Source of the DNA: Anaerolinea sp.
GTDB lineage: Bacteria; Chloroflexota; Anaerolineae; Aggregatilineales; UBA2796
DNA length: 64,000 nucleotides
NCBI GenBank assembly: GCA_014879835.1
Contig: JACSRJ010000159.1
Span: 1-64,000 of the forward strand
Direction of reading: 5' to 3'
In this document: positions 61,350 through 64,000 of the stretch, piece by piece
Layout of the letters: each line of letters begins with the position of its first letter
Numbering within the stretch: the stretch's first letter is position 1
Translations under genes and position numbers: made by a program
The notes under the pieces: model-generated
The model's input: the letters and a program-made list of their open reading frames with translations, nothing else
What the model was told of the DNA's origin: nothing
Database searches by the model: none

Positions 61350-62132
61350 TTGGACTTAACCGCCTATCGAGCTTTCACCGCCGCTCTGATCGCTTCGTTG
61401 GAGACCGATCCTCAGGTTTTGGGGCTGATTGCGTTGGGATCGATGGCGGAGCGAGGACGCCAGCCCGACCGTTACTCTGATCACGACTTTTTTGTAATCA
61501 CCGAATCCGGGGCACAGGAGCGCTTTCGCCAAGACCTCTCTTGGCTGCCCGACGCCAACCGGATCGTTTTTTCAATCCGGGAGACAGCGCACGGACTAAA
61601 GGTGATGTATGATCCCGGTCATCTGCTGGAGTTTGCAGTTTTTGATCGGACGGAACTGAGGGAGGCGAAGGTCAACGATTACCGGGTGCTGCTGGATCAC
61701 GGTGAGATCACCCCCCTTATCGAAGGGCTTGCAGCGCGCCCTCAAGAGGATGCTGCCTCGCCCTATTCCCCCATGCGTGATCTGCTCATGGTCTTTTCGC
61801 TGCTTTATGTGGGCGTGGGGCGTTACCACCGGGGCGAACGGCTCAGCGCTCACGTATTTGTCAAACATCACCTTTTTCACCATCTGCTGAGACTTCTGGT
61901 GAAGATGATCCCTGCTCCCGACCAGAAACGCCTTGATGATCTTGATCCTTTCCGACGTTTTGAGAGTGTGTATCCCGCCCTTGGCGCGGCCATTGATGAA
62001 ATCCTGCTTCAAGAAGTACCCGCCTCAGCGCTGTCCCTGCTGAATCTGACCGAGCAAACGATTCGCCCTTTGATGCCCGATTATCCCGTCCGGGCTGCGG
62101 AAGTGGTGCGGCAGTACCTTGAGCGGGGATGA
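61350..62132 (+). CDS. Nucleotidyltransferase (aminoglycoside-type) fold protein
   Basis: The 260-residue protein has the nucleotidyltransferase motif ALGSMAERGRQPDRYSDHDFF near residue 30-50 (G-S and D-x-D). It resembles aminoglycoside 6-adenylyltransferases in layout, with a C-terminal all-helical segment of about 120 residues. It starts at TTG with AGGGAGAGC in front, 17 bases after the membrane protein gene. Substrate is unknown; no resistance gene or toxin gene stands near it. Confidence 0.72.
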   Translation: MDLTAYRAFTAALIASLETDPQVLGLIALGSMAERGRQPDRYSDHDFFVITESGAQERFRQDLSWLPDANRIVFSIRETAHGLKVMYDPGHLLEFAVFDRTELREAKVNDYRVLLDHGEITPLIEGLAARPQEDAASPYSPMRDLLMVFSLLYVGVGRYHRGERLSAHVFVKHHLFHHLLRLLVKMIPAPDQKRLDDLDPFRRFESVYPALGAAIDEILLQEVPASALSLLNLTEQTIRPLMPDYPVRAAEVVRQYLERG

Positions 62133-62189
62133 TCAAAAAAGCAAAACCACTATCGCCAAAAGCGGGCGGGTGCAGGTAAAATTCGCGGC

Positions 62190-62840
62190 ATGACAGATCG
62201 ATACCTAATTGTAGGTCTGGGCAACCCCGGACGCGACTTTGAGAATACCCGCCACAATATCGGCTTTCGTGCAGTAGAGTCGATTGCAGCCGCGCATGGT
62301 TTGGGTTTCAGCAAACGCCAGTCCAAGGCACTGGTGGCCGATGGAATCATCGCTGAGAAAAAGGTGCTGATCGCCAAACCGCAGACCTTCATGAACCTGA
62401 GCGGTGAATCGGTGCGCGGTTTTGTGGACTTTTACAAGATACCCCTTGACCACATCCTCGTGATCAGTGATGATCTGGACATCCCCCTTGGCACCCTGCG
62501 CATTCGGGCAAAGGGTGGTTCAGGCGGGCAGGGCGGCTTAAAGAGCATCATCGCCCATCTGGGCAGTTCGGATTTTGCCCGGATGCGGGTAGGTATTGGC
62601 AGACCCCCCGGCAGAATGCTTGCCCGTGATTACGTCCTCCAAAACTTCGCCCCGGCTGAGGACATTTTGGTCATTGAGACCCTCCATCGGGCCGACAAAG
62701 CCATCGAAACGTGGCTTCGCTTGGGCATTGAGTTGATGATGACCCGGCATAACGGCACCGCTGATGAATCCGCCCGCAATGCCAATGCGGACGCGCCCAA
62801 ACCGGATGCGCCAACAAAAGGCACCACCCCGGACGCCTGA
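62190..62840 (+). CDS. pth: Peptidyl-tRNA hydrolase
   Basis: The 216-residue enzyme has the canonical motifs of bacterial Pth: LIVGLGNPGRDFENTRHNIG with catalytic His, KPQTFMNLSGESV, ISDDLDIPLGTLRIRAKGG and GGLKSIIAHLGSSDFARMRVG. It frees tRNAs from stalled peptides. The last 28 residues (rich in Ala, Asp, Lys, Thr) extend beyond the usual ~185-200-residue enzyme and look disordered. Confidence 0.96.
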   Translation: MTDRYLIVGLGNPGRDFENTRHNIGFRAVESIAAAHGLGFSKRQSKALVADGIIAEKKVLIAKPQTFMNLSGESVRGFVDFYKIPLDHILVISDDLDIPLGTLRIRAKGGSGGQGGLKSIIAHLGSSDFARMRVGIGRPPGRMLARDYVLQNFAPAEDILVIETLHRADKAIETWLRLGIELMMTRHNGTADESARNANADAPKPDAPTKGTTPDA

Positions 62841-62863
62841 ACCTACCCCCACAATGGAACCAA

Positions 62864-62893
62864 TTGGCACAAAAGCGCGTTTAGCACTATAAC
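62864..62893 (+). promoter_or_regulatory. Promoter candidate upstream of the WD40 gene
   Basis: TTGGCA and TATAAC, each five of six matches, are separated by 18 bases. They lie about 120 bases before the start codon of the last gene in the window. Confidence 0.5.
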
Positions 62894-63012
62894 GCTTAAT
62901 AAGCCCACACCCTCCCATACATCACCTCTTCTGAGATGCTTCTTCCTGACGCGCTGGGCTGCTGCGTTTTAGGCAGGATTGCGTTCTGTGATGCTGATCT
63001 GGAGGTCAGATG

Positions 63013-64000
63013 ATGAGCCGAAACTTTCGTTATGGGGCAGTGGGCAGTGCAGTGGTGATCTTATGGGGCGCGCTCTTGTGGCTGTCCTTCTCTGCGGTGG
63101 GTGCAGCCCCCACTACCTTGACCGAATCTACCCCCTCAGAGACACCAACCGGGACTTTCCCCCCAATCAGGATGGATTACCCTAAGGCGGCCGCCACCCA
63201 AACGGCCTTTGCCCCCAATGCACTCCTCCGAGTAGACCTGATCAGCGCCGCCGAGATTGGTGCCCCCGCGGTGGATGCGATCTTAAGTGGGGATCAAAAC
63301 CACTGGTTTGTACGCGCTCAAGGGCGGATTTTCGTTTTTTCGCTGGCGGACTCCAAGCCACCCCATGAGGCATTGACTGCGCCAAACCTAATCCTTGATC
63401 AGGGTAGACCCCTTAACGGAATGGTGCTGAACACCACTGGGACTCGGCTGGCCAGTTGGAGCGATGCGGATGAGACCAACCTGTACATGCTGGTGCGGGT
63501 GTGGGATACCCAGAGCGGAGTGCTTCTCCAAGAGATCGAGATCAGGGATGATAGGCGCTTTTATTCAAGCAATGGAGCGCGCTGGGATCAGTCTGGAACC
63601 CGCCTGCTGATCTGGTCGCGGGCGGGGCAGGTTGAGGTTTGGAATACCCTTACGGGAAAACAGACCCTCACTCTCAAGCAGTCGCGGATCGCGTGGGGGG
63701 CTGCTTGGAACGCCGCTGAAACCCGGATTCTGGTCTGGACGACCGATTTTGGGGTGCGCCTTTATGACGCCCAAAGCGGCACTTATCTGGTGACCCTCGG
63801 ACACCGAAATGCGGCTCTGAATGCGGGCTGGAGCGCCGATGATCAATACCTTCTCAGTGCCAGCATGGATATGGTCGCAGGAATCTGGGATGGGCAGACT
63901 GGCGAACCCCGCGCTCTCTTTTATCATGAAGGTTATCAAGAGGGTACCTCAAACCCAGCCGCAGGCATTTGGTCGGTGGCGTGGAGCCATGATCATGAGC
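63013..64000 (+). CDS. Secreted WD40-repeat protein, 3' end outside window
   Basis: The frame is open from 63013 to the last base. The start has GGAGG seven bases upstream (an ATG at 63010 is adjacent). The first 30 residues are a signal peptide or membrane anchor, followed by a Thr/Pro-rich linker. The rest contains WD40-like blades of about 40 residues: RLASWSDADETNLYMLVRVW, RLLIWSRAGQVEVWNTLTGK, RILVWTTDFGVRLYDAQSGT and YLLSASMDMVAGIWDGQTGE. It is probably an exported beta-propeller that binds other proteins. The C-terminal part is unseen. Confidence 0.8.
   Translation, partial: MSRNFRYGAVGSAVVILWGALLWLSFSAVGAAPTTLTESTPSETPTGTFPPIRMDYPKAAATQTAFAPNALLRVDLISAAEIGAPAVDAILSGDQNHWFVRAQGRIFVFSLADSKPPHEALTAPNLILDQGRPLNGMVLNTTGTRLASWSDADETNLYMLVRVWDTQSGVLLQEIEIRDDRRFYSSNGARWDQSGTRLLIWSRAGQVEVWNTLTGKQTLTLKQSRIAWGAAWNAAETRILVWTTDFGVRLYDAQSGTYLVTLGHRNAALNAGWSADDQYLLSASMDMVAGIWDGQTGEPRALFYHEGYQEGTSNPAAGIWSVAWSHDHE

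Overview
The window reads as bacterial chromosome of moderately high GC, densely coded, with no tRNA, rRNA, CRISPR array or intact insertion sequence that I could find. The mix suggests a free-living member of the Chloroflexota, possibly Anaerolineae-like: long GAF sensor kinases, an orphan UgpC/MsmK-type ATPase, DUF1501/DUF1800 Tat-secreted proteins, WD40 proteins with GGAGG start sites and an ABC-exported surface polysaccharide. That placement is an inference from gene style; no marker here proves it. GATC is strikingly frequent across the window.

Layout. 1-2.6 kb: the end of an operon for a complex I-related membrane module that looks like a group 4 [NiFe] hydrogenase (large subunit with a C-terminal DPCxxC motif, NuoH-like subunit, ferredoxin) with a flavodoxin gene inside it. 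2.6-10.2 kb: a GAF histidine kinase, an alpha/beta hydrolase, an orphan sugar-ABC ATPase, an M23 endopeptidase and a composite response regulator whose last 120 residues resemble an inactivated IS200-type (Y1) transposase. 10.6-15.4 kb: a leftward run with a glycosidase-like/O-antigen-ligase fusion, a single lycopene-cyclase-type domain, ruvC and a YebC-family gene. 15.5-20.6 kb: a glycosyltransferase, an S41 protease, a LuxR regulator built on a decayed histidine kinase, and an orphan CpaF-like ATPase. 20.7-27.5 kb: a secreted protein of unknown family, DUF1501 and DUF1800 proteins, tgt, a phosphate-binding-like lipoprotein and a DtxR/MntR-type regulator with a palindrome over its promoter.

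27.9-51.9 kb is one long rightward surface-polysaccharide locus of 22 genes. It opens with the Wzm/Wzt ABC exporter and continues with two tandem KpsC/KpsS-like proteins, a nonulosonate (sialic-acid-like) cassette (Gfo/Idh/MocA, SDR, CMP-nonulosonate synthetase fused to a HAD phosphatase, NeuB), several methyltransferases, a cassette of nucleotidyltransferase-kinase fusion, HAD phosphatase and second nucleotidyltransferase, five or six glycosyltransferases, and a D-glucuronyl C5-epimerase-like protein. Together they suggest an exported, methylated polysaccharide carrying nonulosonate, possibly epimerised uronic acid, and perhaps a nucleotide-activated small substituent. This is the best candidate for a new biosynthetic system in the window.

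51.9-64 kb returns to housekeeping and scattered genes: an ion transporter, a flavin monooxygenase, HNH and zinc-ribbon proteins, a BON-domain protein, trmD, a DJ-1/PfpI protein, priA, a predicted membrane protein with a DNA-binding-like helix-turn-helix, a nucleotidyltransferase, pth, and the start of a WD40 protein that runs off the end. Start codons were chosen from ribosome-binding sites and overlap with neighbours. All family assignments are by eye and none was checked by database search.
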